From Bog-159 sp963843255 (lineage in GTDB: Bacteria; Acidobacteriota; Terriglobia; Bryobacterales; Bryobacteraceae): a stretch of 64,000 bases of DNA. The notes under the pieces were generated by a model. The model searched no databases, was not told the DNA's origin, and saw only the letters and a program-made list of their open reading frames with translations. Positions 1 to 7,686 of this stretch are shown in pieces. The stretch's first letter is position 1, and every line of letters begins with the position of its first letter. Both the position numbers and the translations under genes were made by a program. The stretch lies in NCBI GenBank assembly GCA_963843255.1, contig CAWJJQ010000009.1, forward strand, positions 806,001 through 870,000, read 5' to 3'.

Positions 1-83
1 TCATGCCCAACGGCGATACCGCGGGCGCCCGCGGCGCGGCTATCGAGGCCCTGCAATACGGCCGGCAAAACGGGCTGATTTAA
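1..83 (+). CDS. 3' end of an unidentified protein
   Basis: An open frame enters from the left edge and stops at TAA 81-83, giving 26 visible residues that end in EALQYGRQNGLI. The composition looks like a genuine soluble C-terminus, but it is too short to assign a family. The reading frame is the same as that of the padR fragment starting at base 96, with only twelve bases between the stop and that fragment. The tail of this gene may therefore have been created or altered by the rearrangement that delivered the fragment. Confidence 0.35.
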   Translation, partial: MPNGDTAGARGAAIEALQYGRQNGLI

Positions 84-95
84 GCGCGCGGCAGT

Positions 96-159
96 CAATC
101 GTCCGACAACGAGCTCCTCGTCGAGGAGGGCTCGCTGTACCCCGCGCTTCAGCGGCTGG
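96..159 (+). pseudogene. Displaced 64-bp fragment of a padR gene
   Basis: These 64 bases are identical to 2036-2099 inside the intact padR gene. They encode the same residues, QSSDNELLVEEGSLYPALQR plus one Leu, and the frame closes at a TGA around 178-180. There is no start codon or other padR sequence around it, so it is a fragment and not a gene. It matches codons 39-59, the end of the winged helix-turn-helix. Perfect identity implies a recent duplication, a gene-conversion tract, or a recombination footprint. The two copies bracket the restriction-modification and toxin remnants. Confidence 0.8.
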
Positions 160-227
160 GACCAGGCTTTGCGACGGCCGGGTGACCAGTGCAATGGTGG
201 CCGCGAAAATCACCATCCTCGATCAAA

Positions 228-773
228 TCAAGGAGCTGTCTGCCCCTTCGCCATCTCTGCCCGCGACCGCAGCGCCTCGTAAAGCTGCCCAGGGCCGAGT
301 AAAATCTCCCGCAGGCCGTTCCGTACCCGCTCCGATTCCAGCGCCTGTTTGCTCATCGCATTATGCGCCGCCAAGGCGTCCATGATGGCGTTGAGCAATT
401 CGCTGGAAAGATCGGGAGATCTGGCGAACTGTTCCTTCGTGTTGTTGACGGCCTGCTGCACCAGCACGACCGATTCCAGGAGCTTGCCCTTGATGACGTT
501 GTTCACATACACCAGCCGGTCATACTCGGTCAATTCACCCTCGAACAAATCGTTGACTTTCGCGATGATCTCTTCCAGCCGGGCCTTTTCCTTCTCCTGC
601 ACCGAGCCGCCGCCGGACTCCATCAGGTCCAGCCGCCGCAGGACTGCGAACGGTAGGATGACTTTGCCATACTTCGATTGTTTGTAATCGCCCCGCAGCA
701 GGTCGGCGACCGACCAGATAAAAGCGGAAAGAGACGCCTGATTTACGGAATTGAGGTTTGCCAAGTAACCCAT
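228..773 (-). pseudogene. Fused type I restriction-modification remnant (HsdM N-terminus to HsdR C-terminus)
   Basis: The frame from ATG 773 encodes 181 residues. Residues about 14-49 (FIWSVADLLRGDYKQSKYGK and on to VLRRLD) are the classic N-terminal helical part of the HsdM methyltransferase subunit. From about residue 55 the sequence switches to the helical C-terminus of HsdR, with motifs LVYVNNVIKGKLLES, NTKEQFARSP, NAIMDALAAH and LGPGQLYEALR. The methylase catalytic core, the whole specificity subunit and the nuclease/helicase parts of HsdR are absent. The simplest reading is a single in-frame deletion that fused hsdM to hsdR and removed everything between. The protein cannot methylate or cut DNA, although the frame stays open. 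An upstream in-frame ATG at 932 exists, but the HsdM family starts near 773. Confidence 0.8.
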
Positions 774-1000
774 TGGAGAACGATCGCGTGCCGGCAGCCT
801 CGTTGAGTGTCGACCGAACTCATGTTTCAGACCGCTGACTTTGTCTGGTCCAGATCGGGCAACCGCATCACTGTTTTCGGAACGCGTGGTTTCGTTCTCC
901 TCGCGTGCTTCCTTGCCATGTGGGCGCGGCACCCATGGCCGCTGAACGATGATGGCGCGTGATTCGCATCGACGGACTGATACGGTAAAATGGTCTTGCG

Positions 1001-1258
1001 ATGCAAACTCGCATTTCCAGCAACGGGCAGGTTGCTCTTCCCGGCGCTATCCGGCGAAAGCTCGGACTTCGCCCGGGCGACTCCCTCGATGCCAGCGTGA
1101 AGAGCGGGCAGATCGTCCTCACGCCTCGCCATTCGCGGCCCGCTAAAGCCACCATAGTGCGCGACGCGGTGACCGGTCTGCCGGTTCTCAGTGCGGGGCC
1201 GGGGGCTCCGCAGCTAACCAGCGAGCAGGTTCAAGATATTCTGTCAAACCTCCCGTGA
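1001..1258 (+). CDS. AbrB/MazE-type antitoxin, VapB-like
   Basis: This 85-residue protein has an N-terminal swapped-hairpin AbrB domain: residues 1-42 read as a SSNGQVALPGAIRRKLGLRPGD motif followed by a second strand ending IVLTP. Such antitoxins bind their own operator and neutralise the partner toxin through a flexible C-terminus, here residues 50-85, rich in Pro, Gly and Ser. The stop TGA overlaps the GTG start of the toxin gene by three bases, the normal coupling of a toxin-antitoxin operon. The family assignment is clear. The partner toxin is frameshifted, so the antitoxin may now be an orphan repressor. Confidence 0.85.
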   Translation: MQTRISSNGQVALPGAIRRKLGLRPGDSLDASVKSGQIVLTPRHSRPAKATIVRDAVTGLPVLSAGPGAPQLTSEQVQDILSNLP

Positions 1259-1661
1259 AATATCTTCTCGACGTGAACGCGTTGGTCGCGCTCGGTTTTT
1301 TCGAGCATGAGTTTCATGAGCGCGTTGCTTTGTGGGCACGGAGCCTCGCGAATGGGCCAAGCTACGAATTACTCACGTGCGCAATCACGGAGTTGGGGTT
1401 CGTTCGCGTTCTGTCTCAAGCCCCACACTATGGACTCACTTTGGCTCAGTCGAGGGCGCTCCTTCTTAGACTCAAGAGACAGGGGGCGGTGCCGTTCGAG
1501 TTCATCGCCGGCAATCACGACATCTCCCGGCTCCCAATTGGGTAAAGAGCGGCCGGCAAACCACCCATGGCCATTTGGCGGAGTTGGCGCACGCATACGA
1601 TTCCGCTCTTGCGACCCTGGATGAACGGATTCCTTCCGCGTTCGTCTCCAACCTAGATTAG
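1255..1661 (+). pseudogene. PIN-domain toxin (VapC-like), frameshifted
   Basis: The frame starts at GTG 1255, overlapping the antitoxin stop, and reads as a PIN-domain ribonuclease: LLDVNALVAL with Asp6, ITELGFVR with Glu46, then NHDISRLP. It stops early at TAA around 1543. In the next frame the family sequence resumes as WVKSGRQ, then HLAELAHAYDSALATLDERI, ending at TAG 1659-1661. One lost base near 1538-1540 explains this; restoring it gives about 135 residues, the usual length. The TTDAHL-like segment that normally carries a late catalytic Asp reads TTHGHL here, so the toxin may have been inactive before the frameshift. A sequencing error is the main alternative to true decay. Confidence 0.75.
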
Positions 1662-1921
1662 AACTCCCCAAGCGTTATACTTGCCACAACCGGAGGCCCC
1701 GAGTGGATGGCCGGCCGGTCGGACGGGTCCGGAGCATCAGCTTTCGGGTCCGGTAGGGATGCGGTGTTCGCGGCGGCGTGAATGCACTGCTTGCAGCGAA
1801 GGTTTAACCGCTCCGTCTCTTGGATTGACACGTGCCTACGCGAACTTATCTTGCGGCGCGCGGGCTCGCCAATGTGACTTGACGCGCGGAATCCCGTCGC
1901 GGTAAGCTAAGAATTCTTGGT

Positions 1922-2260
1922 ATGGGACGCAAGGCGCAAAAAAACGATTCGCTGCCCGGTTCACTGGACATGTTGATTCTGCGTATGCTGTCGCTGCGCG
2001 ACCTGCATGGGTACGGCATAGTCCAGTTCATTCAACAATCGTCCGACAACGAGCTCCTCGTCGAGGAGGGCTCGCTGTACCCCGCGCTTCAGCGGCTGGA
2101 GCTGAACGGCTGGATCAACGGTGCCTGGGGCGTGACGTCGAATCATCGGCGGGCGAGGATCTACAAGATCACCGCGGCCGGCCGCAAACAACTGGCCGTT
2201 GAAACCCGGAAGTACGCGAAACTCACCCAGGCGATCGCCCGTGTGATGGGAGCGGAGTGA
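1922..2260 (+). CDS. PadR family transcriptional regulator
   Basis: This 112-residue protein has the PadR winged helix-turn-helix: GSLDMLILRMLSLRDLHGYG, then the recognition segment EGSLYPALQRLE and the wing with RRARIYKITAAGRKQL. PadR proteins bind DNA as dimers and usually repress an adjacent membrane-protein gene. Here the downstream ADOP permease starts inside the stop codon, the standard acidobacterial arrangement, so it is very probably autoregulated with the permease. A perfect 10-bp palindrome AAGAATTCTT lies at 1909-1918, a few bases before the ATG, and could be part of an operator. Codons 39-59 are duplicated exactly at 96-159. Confidence 0.92.
   Translation: MGRKAQKNDSLPGSLDMLILRMLSLRDLHGYGIVQFIQQSSDNELLVEEGSLYPALQRLELNGWINGAWGVTSNHRRARIYKITAAGRKQLAVETRKYAKLTQAIARVMGAE
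2036..2099 (+). repeat. Parent copy of the 64-bp exact direct repeat
   Basis: This is the copy inside the intact padR gene; the other is at 96-159 in the same orientation. Identity ends sharply on both sides (T95 against A2035 and G160 against A2100). The spacing is 1,940 bp. No terminal inverted repeats or transposase flank either copy. Confidence 0.9.
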
Positions 2261-4998
2261 CGGACATGCTACGACGGCTGAGGTATTGGATGGAGAGCGC
2301 CAGACGCAGCGAAGCGCTGCGTGAGGAAATGGAACTCCACCTTGCGGAAAAAGCCGCGGAACTGCAAGCAGACGATATGACGGCGGAGCGCGCCCGGGCT
2401 GAAGCTCGTCGCCGATTTGGCAACGTCGGACTGAAGCACGAAGCATCACGGGAGATTTGGATGACACGGTTTTTGTCGGAACTCGGCCAGGATATCCGCT
2501 ATGGCTGTCGCACCATGATCGCCAACAAGGCGTTCAGCGCCCTGGCGGTCTTGTCGCTCGCGCTCGGCATCGGCGCCAATACCGCGGTCTACAGTTTCAT
2601 GGAGTCGATTCTGCTCCGCTCGCTGCCGGTGGCCGGTCCCGAATCGCTGGTGGTCTTGAATTGGCATAGCCGGCCGCCCCAGAACGCCAACAGGCAATGG
2701 GTCCACGTCATGCACGGGGTACAGGGCATGGCGTGGCCGGGCGACAAAGGCGCGATGGTCAGCGGGATGTTCCCGTACGGCGCGTTCGAGACGCTTCGCG
2801 AGGAGAATCCCGTATTTTCCACGCTCTTCGGATACTTCAACGGACTGCACCATAACCTGGCCGTCCGTGGACAGGCCATGAGCGCCAACACGGAGTACGT
2901 CACCGGCGAGTATTTTCGGGGCCTGGCAGTGCCGCCGGCCGCGGGACGTCTGATCGACTCCGAAGACGACCGTCCAGGCACGGCGCCGGTCGCCGTAGTC
3001 AGTTTTGCGACCAGCCAGCAGCGCTTTGGGGGACCGTCGAGTGCCATCGGACAGCCGGTTCTTGTCGATAATGTGCCGTTCACGGTGGTCGGCGTGGCGC
3101 CGCCGGAATTCTTCGGAGTCGATCCTGCGGAGGCGCCCGCCCTCTACCTTCCGTTGCACACGAATCTGCTCGTGGACGGGGCCCAAGCGGCTCGTATGTA
3201 TCCCGACGGAAACTTCTACTGGATCGAAATGATGGGCCGCCTGCGTCCCGGCGTAAGCATGGCCCAGGCGCAGGCAGTGCTGGCTCCCCGGTTCCATCAA
3301 TGGGTTGCCGCCACCGCGACGACCGCCGGTGAGCGCGCCAAACTGCCCGCGCTGATTCTGAATCCCGGCGCCGCCGGTCTGGGCAGTTTGCGCCGCCAGT
3401 ATTCCAAGCCACTGTTCGTGCTCCTGACGATGGTGGGATTGATCCTGGCCATCGCGTGCGCGAACATCGCCAATCTGCTGCTGGCAAGGGCCGCCGCGCG
3501 ACGCCGCGAAATGGCTGTCCGGCTAAGCCTGGGAGCGGGACGGTTCCGCGTCGTGCGGCAGTTGCTTACCGAGAGCGTGATGCTGGCGTCGCTCGGCGGA
3601 GCATTGGGGGTCTTGTTTGCAATCTGGGGCATGCGATCGCTGACGCTTCTGTTCTCCAGGGGGCAGGAGAACTTTACTCTGCACGCGGAATTGAACTGGA
3701 ACGTGCTCGGCGTAACGGCGGCGCTCTCCGTGGTTTGCGGCCTGTTATTTGGCCTCGCTCCAGCGATTCAGTCGACGCGTCCGGACGTCATGCCCGCGCT
3801 AAAGAATGGACGCGGGGGCGGACCGCGCCGCCGCGCACAGCACGTTCTGGTGGTCGCCCAAATCGCAATCTCTTTTCTCATCCTGGTCGCCGCCGGTCTA
3901 TTTGTCCGGACACTCAACAACTTGCATTCCGTCCAACTGGGATACGCTCGCGAGAACATCCTGCTCTTCTCGCTGAATGCGCGCCAGGCGGGGCATCGCG
4001 ACCCGGAGATCGCTACTTTTTACGCGGACCTGCGCAAGCGCTTCGAATCGATCCCCGGCGTAAGCAGCGCAACGCTTTCGCAATCCTCGATCATCAACGC
4101 CGCCCGCACCGGGCAGGCAATCAGGGGGCCAATGAAGATCGGTGCCGTTACCATCGAAGACGCGCGTGCCCTGGCCGCCGGATCGAGTTTCCTCACGACG
4201 ATGCAGATTCCGATCTTGGCCGGGCGTGAGATTGACAACCGCGACCAACCGGGCTCCAGGCCGATCGCAGTGATCAGCGAGCGGCTGGCGCGGACTTACT
4301 TCGGGAACGAGAATCCGGTGGGCCGGCGCATCACGCTCCCGGATGAGAAGCGCGATCTCGAAATCGTCGGCGTGTCGGCTAACCTGCGGTACGGCGGTCT
4401 GAAAAATGAAGAGGAGAGTGCCATGACCGTGTTCGTAGCGGCCAGCCAGTTTTCTCCGGACCGGGTGACCTACGCGCTGCGCACTGCGGGTGATCCGCTG
4501 AGGTTTGTGCAGAGTGTGCATGAGATCGTGCGGGAGGCGGATTCCCGCATACCCGTCACCAACGTGGTCACACAGGCCGCGGAAATCGATCGGACGATCA
4601 GCCGGGAAATCACGTTCGCGAAACTATGCACGAGTTTCGCGGTGCTCGCTCTCCTGATGGCGTGCGTGGGCCTCTACGGGACGATGTCCTACAACGTCGC
4701 GCGGCAGGTCGGCGAGATTGGAATCCGTATGGCTCTGGGCGCGCAACGCGGCGCCGTGGTATGGATGGTTCTGCGCCGCGTCCTGCTACTGGCGGCGGTG
4801 GGACTCGCCATCAGCGTGCCTGCCGCGTTGATCGCGTCCCGGCTGGTCAAATCGTTTCTGTTCGAGACCCAGCCCAATGATCCGGGAACCCTGGTGCTGG
4901 CCGGTGTCGTCCTCCTGAGCGCCGCGATTCTCGCCGGGTATGCGCCGGCACGGCGTGCGTCCCGAATCGATCCGCTGGCGGCTCTGCGGCAGGAGTAA
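2257..4998 (+). CDS. ADOP-type permease (MacB/FtsX-like, two FtsX units)
   Basis: This 913-residue membrane protein belongs to the acidobacterial duplicated orphan permeases. Residues 1-90 are a cytoplasmic prefix rich in charged residues (EMELHLAEKAAELQ). The first transmembrane helix follows (VLSLALGIGANTAVYSF), then a MacB-like periplasmic domain, a first FtsX block (LTMVGLILAIACANIANLLL, RREMAVRLSLGAGR), a second periplasmic domain and a second FtsX block (LMACVGLYGTMSYNVA, EIGIRMALGAQRG). It ends with the typical ARRASRIDPLAALRQE tail. No ATPase gene is adjacent, so substrate and energy source are unknown; relatives are thought to be involved in export or stress responses. GTG 2257 overlaps the padR stop; ATG 2266 is an alternative start. 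Confidence 0.93.
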   Translation: MTDMLRRLRYWMESARRSEALREEMELHLAEKAAELQADDMTAERARAEARRRFGNVGLKHEASREIWMTRFLSELGQDIRYGCRTMIANKAFSALAVLSLALGIGANTAVYSFMESILLRSLPVAGPESLVVLNWHSRPPQNANRQWVHVMHGVQGMAWPGDKGAMVSGMFPYGAFETLREENPVFSTLFGYFNGLHHNLAVRGQAMSANTEYVTGEYFRGLAVPPAAGRLIDSEDDRPGTAPVAVVSFATSQQRFGGPSSAIGQPVLVDNVPFTVVGVAPPEFFGVDPAEAPALYLPLHTNLLVDGAQAARMYPDGNFYWIEMMGRLRPGVSMAQAQAVLAPRFHQWVAATATTAGERAKLPALILNPGAAGLGSLRRQYSKPLFVLLTMVGLILAIACANIANLLLARAAARRREMAVRLSLGAGRFRVVRQLLTESVMLASLGGALGVLFAIWGMRSLTLLFSRGQENFTLHAELNWNVLGVTAALSVVCGLLFGLAPAIQSTRPDVMPALKNGRGGGPRRRAQHVLVVAQIAISFLILVAAGLFVRTLNNLHSVQLGYARENILLFSLNARQAGHRDPEIATFYADLRKRFESIPGVSSATLSQSSIINAARTGQAIRGPMKIGAVTIEDARALAAGSSFLTTMQIPILAGREIDNRDQPGSRPIAVISERLARTYFGNENPVGRRITLPDEKRDLEIVGVSANLRYGGLKNEEESAMTVFVAASQFSPDRVTYALRTAGDPLRFVQSVHEIVREADSRIPVTNVVTQAAEIDRTISREITFAKLCTSFAVLALLMACVGLYGTMSYNVARQVGEIGIRMALGAQRGAVVWMVLRRVLLLAAVGLAISVPAALIASRLVKSFLFETQPNDPGTLVLAGVVLLSAAILAGYAPARRASRIDPLAALRQE

Positions 4999-5136
4999 GA
5001 CGTGGTCCTTCGTGCCGCAACGAAGGATGAAAATGTTCCGCACCCGTTACTGTTCGTAGCCAGTTGCGTTTCGAAACAGTTGCCTCTCCGCAAACGTCGT
5101 GACATCCGGGCGGCCATATGCGAACCTGAAGGGCAT

Positions 5137-6150
5137 ATGGCCTCACTCGAAAATCGCCAGTTCAAGTTGATAACACGCCCCGTTGGCATGGTCAAGCGTA
5201 GTGATTTCGAATTTGCCACTACACCCGCCGGCGAGCCCGCTCCCGGAGAAGCGCTGGTTCGCGTGCTGTACCTTTCGCTCGATCCCGCCATGCGCGGTTG
5301 GATGAACGCCGGTAGATCCTACGTGGCCCCGGTCGGCATCGGCGATGTCATGCGCGCCGGCGGCCTCGGCCGCGTGGTGGCTTCCAACGATCCCGCTTTG
5401 GCCGTTGGGGACACGGTCGTCGGGATGACCGGCGTGCAGGATTACGCCATCCTCAAAGCCAAAGACCTGACCAAGGTCGATCCACGGCTGGCGCCCTTAC
5501 CGCGCTTCCTGGGCGCGCTTGGTATGCCGGGGCTCACCGCGTATTTCGGCCTGCTGGATATCGGCAAGCCGAAAGAGGGCGAGACGGTGGTGGTCTCCGC
5601 CGCGGCAGGTGCGGTAGGCGCGGTGACGGGCCAGATCGCGCGCGTCAAAGGATGCCGCGTGGTGGGCATCGCGGGCGGCCCCGACAAGTGCCGCTACGTG
5701 GTGGACGAGCTGGGCTTCGACGCGGCGGTCGATTACAAGAATGAAGACGTGCGCGCCGCGTTGTCGCGCCATTGCCCCAAAGGAATCGACGTGTACTTCG
5801 ACAACGTGGGCGGCGAGATCCTGGATATCGCGCTCTCCATGCTGACCTACCAGGCGCGGGTGATTATTTGCGGCGCCATCTCCCAGTACAATCATCCGGA
5901 AGCCATCCAGGGACCCCGCAACTACCTGTCGCTGCTGGTGAACCATGCCCTGATGGAAGGGTTCGTGGTGTTCCATTATGCGGCCCGGTATGCGGAAGGC
6001 GTGCAGGCGTTGGCCGGCTGGATGCTGGCGGGCAAGTTGAAGGCGCGGGAAGACATCGTCAAGGGACTGGAGACTTTTCCCGATACGCTGCAGAAGCTCT
6101 TCCGCGGCGAAAACTTCGGCAAGCTGATCCTGCAGGTCGCCGATGAGTAA
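5137..6150 (+). CDS. NADP-dependent oxidoreductase, CurA / leukotriene B4 dehydrogenase-like
   Basis: This 337-residue zinc-free medium-chain dehydrogenase/reductase has an N-terminal GroES-like part (SLDPAMRGWMN, conserved in this subfamily) and a Rossmann fold with the nucleotide loop VVSAAAGAVGAVTGQIA around residues 148-164. The C-terminal part contains the YFDNVGGEILD and ICGAISQYN motifs of 2-alkenal or prostaglandin reductases. It probably reduces the double bond of alpha,beta-unsaturated carbonyls with NADPH. The start at ATG 5137 matches the family N-terminus and follows GAAGGG; the frame is open further upstream but without family similarity. The stop codon lies inside a perfect hairpin (6148-6174). 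Confidence 0.88.
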   Translation: MASLENRQFKLITRPVGMVKRSDFEFATTPAGEPAPGEALVRVLYLSLDPAMRGWMNAGRSYVAPVGIGDVMRAGGLGRVVASNDPALAVGDTVVGMTGVQDYAILKAKDLTKVDPRLAPLPRFLGALGMPGLTAYFGLLDIGKPKEGETVVVSAAAGAVGAVTGQIARVKGCRVVGIAGGPDKCRYVVDELGFDAAVDYKNEDVRAALSRHCPKGIDVYFDNVGGEILDIALSMLTYQARVIICGAISQYNHPEAIQGPRNYLSLLVNHALMEGFVVFHYAARYAEGVQALAGWMLAGKLKAREDIVKGLETFPDTLQKLFRGENFGKLILQVADE

Positions 6151-6174
6151 AATTTTCGTTTGACGAAAATTTTA
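6148..6174 (+). terminator. Perfect 12-bp hairpin overlapping the stop codon; possible terminator
   Basis: TAAAATTTTCGT at 6148-6159 is the exact reverse complement of 6163-6174, separated by a three-base loop. The stop TAA of the upstream reductase forms the first bases of the stem. The stem is A/T-rich and lacks a following U-tract of its own, although each arm contains a run of four T. It may work as a weak bidirectional terminator or as a protein-binding palindrome for the IS630-like DNA-binding gene downstream. Confidence 0.5.
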
Positions 6175-6257
6175 GCGGCCGCCCCAAAATCAATTTACAT
6201 CGAAAATGTTTTAGTGTATATTGATATTGCTCTGGCCAACTAAACCGCGCGCGAGGA

Positions 6258-6731
6258 ATGTACGCTCCCCTGACGGTTACATTGAATCGCGATGAAATGG
6301 AACGCAGACGCCTCGAAGCTGCAGAGGATCTGCAAAAGGGAATCACCCAAGCCCGGGTCGCCCGCAAGTTTGGCGTCAGCCGGACCACGGCTTCCCGCTG
6401 GTACCGCACTCTCGAGGGGCAAGGCATGGAGCGCCTCCGCAAGCGCAAAGCGCCCGGACGTCCCAGCCGCCTCTCCTCCAACCAGATGGCGGAGGTGCGC
6501 GAAATATTCGCCGCCGGGCCCAGAGGCTTCGGTTTTGAAACGGATCGCTGGACCACCGCGCGCCTGGCGCATGCTATCGAAGTGCGATTCGGCATCCGCT
6601 ATGATCCCGATCACGTTGGGCGCCTGATGCACCGTTTGGGCCTGCGCTCGAAACCAGAGCCGGCTCCGTCCACCGAGCCCGCCCCTGGGATCTACGCGAT
6701 CCCCGGAAACGTGATCGAAATGCACATCTAG
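6258..6731 (+). CDS. Orphan IS630-type helix-turn-helix protein without transposase core
   Basis: This 157-residue protein matches only the DNA-binding half of IS630/Tc1-like transposases. Residues 10-60 form the first helix-turn-helix (DLQKGITQARVARKFGVSRT), followed by a basic GRPS-type hook near residue 67. A second winged helix lies at about 90-132 (WTTARLAHAIEVRFGIRYDP then VGRLMHRLGLRSK). The DDE catalytic domain is absent, and the protein ends after a Pro/Glu-rich tail. The frame is intact and the upstream region is A/T-rich with the partial palindrome ACAT-N5-ATGT at 6197-6209, so it may be a domesticated regulator rather than debris. Function is unproven. Confidence 0.7.
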   Translation: MYAPLTVTLNRDEMERRRLEAAEDLQKGITQARVARKFGVSRTTASRWYRTLEGQGMERLRKRKAPGRPSRLSSNQMAEVREIFAAGPRGFGFETDRWTTARLAHAIEVRFGIRYDPDHVGRLMHRLGLRSKPEPAPSTEPAPGIYAIPGNVIEMHI

Positions 6732-6887
6732 GCACTGCTCCCTGACGGTCACGGCTCGGTATGCTTTCCGAGCCGCGCGCGTGAGCCAGCGGTCACGGTA
6801 AGCAAGGTTGACGCGTCACGCGCCAAATTTGACACTATGGCTGTCTTCACTATGTTGTACGGATGTGCGGCCCGACGCGGTGCTGCG

Positions 6888-7187
6888 TTACGAACGTGAG
6901 ATCTTGCGGGCCCGGAGGAATGAGGAAATGCCGTATCCGCCCAACAGGCAAACACCGAAACCCAGCAGGCACAGCCGCAGAATCGAGCCGAAGCTGCCGT
7001 CAAATTGGCGAATAGCGCGGAAACCGGAGAAAACAAAGGCAGTAGCCATCAGGATGAACACGAACCCGAGAAGTTCGTGGAGGAGCGTGTGCGCGGGCTT
7101 CACAACCGCCGGAACGACGAAGCCTAGAAACCGGCGGCCCTGTTCATAAACTCGCGCCCCATCTCGATAAATGTTACGCTTAGGCAC
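6888..7187 (-). CDS. Small membrane protein, unknown function
   Basis: A GTG start at 7187 opens a 99-residue frame with a basic N-terminus (MPKRNIYRDGARVYEQGRR) and two strong hydrophobic helices at about residues 38-56 (LLGFVFILMATAFVFSGF) and 68-88 (ILRLCLLGFGVCLLGGYGIS), ending in a basic tail. This topology is coherent for a two-helix inner-membrane protein. No family was recognised. It stands alone, convergent with nothing and divergent from the small gene at 7375. Confidence 0.55.
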   Translation of the reverse strand: MPKRNIYRDGARVYEQGRRFLGFVVPAVVKPAHTLLHELLGFVFILMATAFVFSGFRAIRQFDGSFGSILRLCLLGFGVCLLGGYGISSFLRARKISRS

Positions 7188-7374
7188 AACACTTCAATGT
7201 TATCAGAAGTAATGGAACCTGTTGGTTTCGACCGCGGATGCCGATAAAAATACGTAGAGAGCTTGTGAACCTTGGCAGCCTCTACTACAATCTAAACGGG
7301 TGCGGGGTTTGCGGCCTTGAAAATGCAACGAGAAGGAGGGTGGTTGCATCCCACACTATAAGGGGGAGGTCGTT

Positions 7375-7686
7375 GTGGACGAGCCATTGAAGAACTTAAT
7401 GCAGGAGCTGGGAAACGCGATCAACGATTCACTGTCGGAGTCGGACCGTATCGCCGAAGCCATCGGCGAAATCAAACGTGCCGGATACGACGTCTTCCTG
7501 GTGTTGGAAGCTACTATCGGTTTCAACAGGCGCGACGAGGGAGAAGAGGGATCCGAAGACGAATCCACATCCGAACCCACGGAACGCAAGCGCGGTTTTG
7601 AGAGTACTGGAAAAATCAAATTCACGACACAGGATCATCGCTTCCTGAAAGCTCTCAAAATTGCCGTGGATGACGAATCCCGCTAG
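7375..7686 (+). CDS. Small acidic hypothetical protein
   Basis: A 103-residue protein starts at GTG 7375 behind a strong Shine-Dalgarno GGGGGAGG at 7362-7369 with five bases of spacing, which decides the start. The N-terminus is a predicted amphipathic helix (NLMQELGNAINDSLSESDRI), then a beta-like VFLVLEATIGF stretch. A very acidic linker follows (residues 45-65, rich in Glu, Asp and Ser), and a C-terminus ending LKALKIAVDDESR. It resembles small conserved acidobacterial hypothetical proteins, but I cannot name a function. Its end overlaps the convergent glycosyltransferase gene by four bases. Confidence 0.65.
   Translation: MDEPLKNLMQELGNAINDSLSESDRIAEAIGEIKRAGYDVFLVLEATIGFNRRDEGEEGSEDESTSEPTERKRGFESTGKIKFTTQDHRFLKALKIAVDDESR

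Noticed and set aside
160..2035. Composite transposon or integron between the two padR repeats
   Set aside because: No transposase, integrase, terminal inverted repeats or target duplications were seen; only the direct repeat itself is supported.
2446..3300. Minus-strand frame of 284 codons
   Set aside because: Entirely antisense to the ADOP permease, without any domain signature.
7323..7361. Twelve-codon leader-like ORF before the small acidic gene
   Set aside because: It has a start and stop but no ribosome site, and there is no attenuator-like structure; too short to claim.
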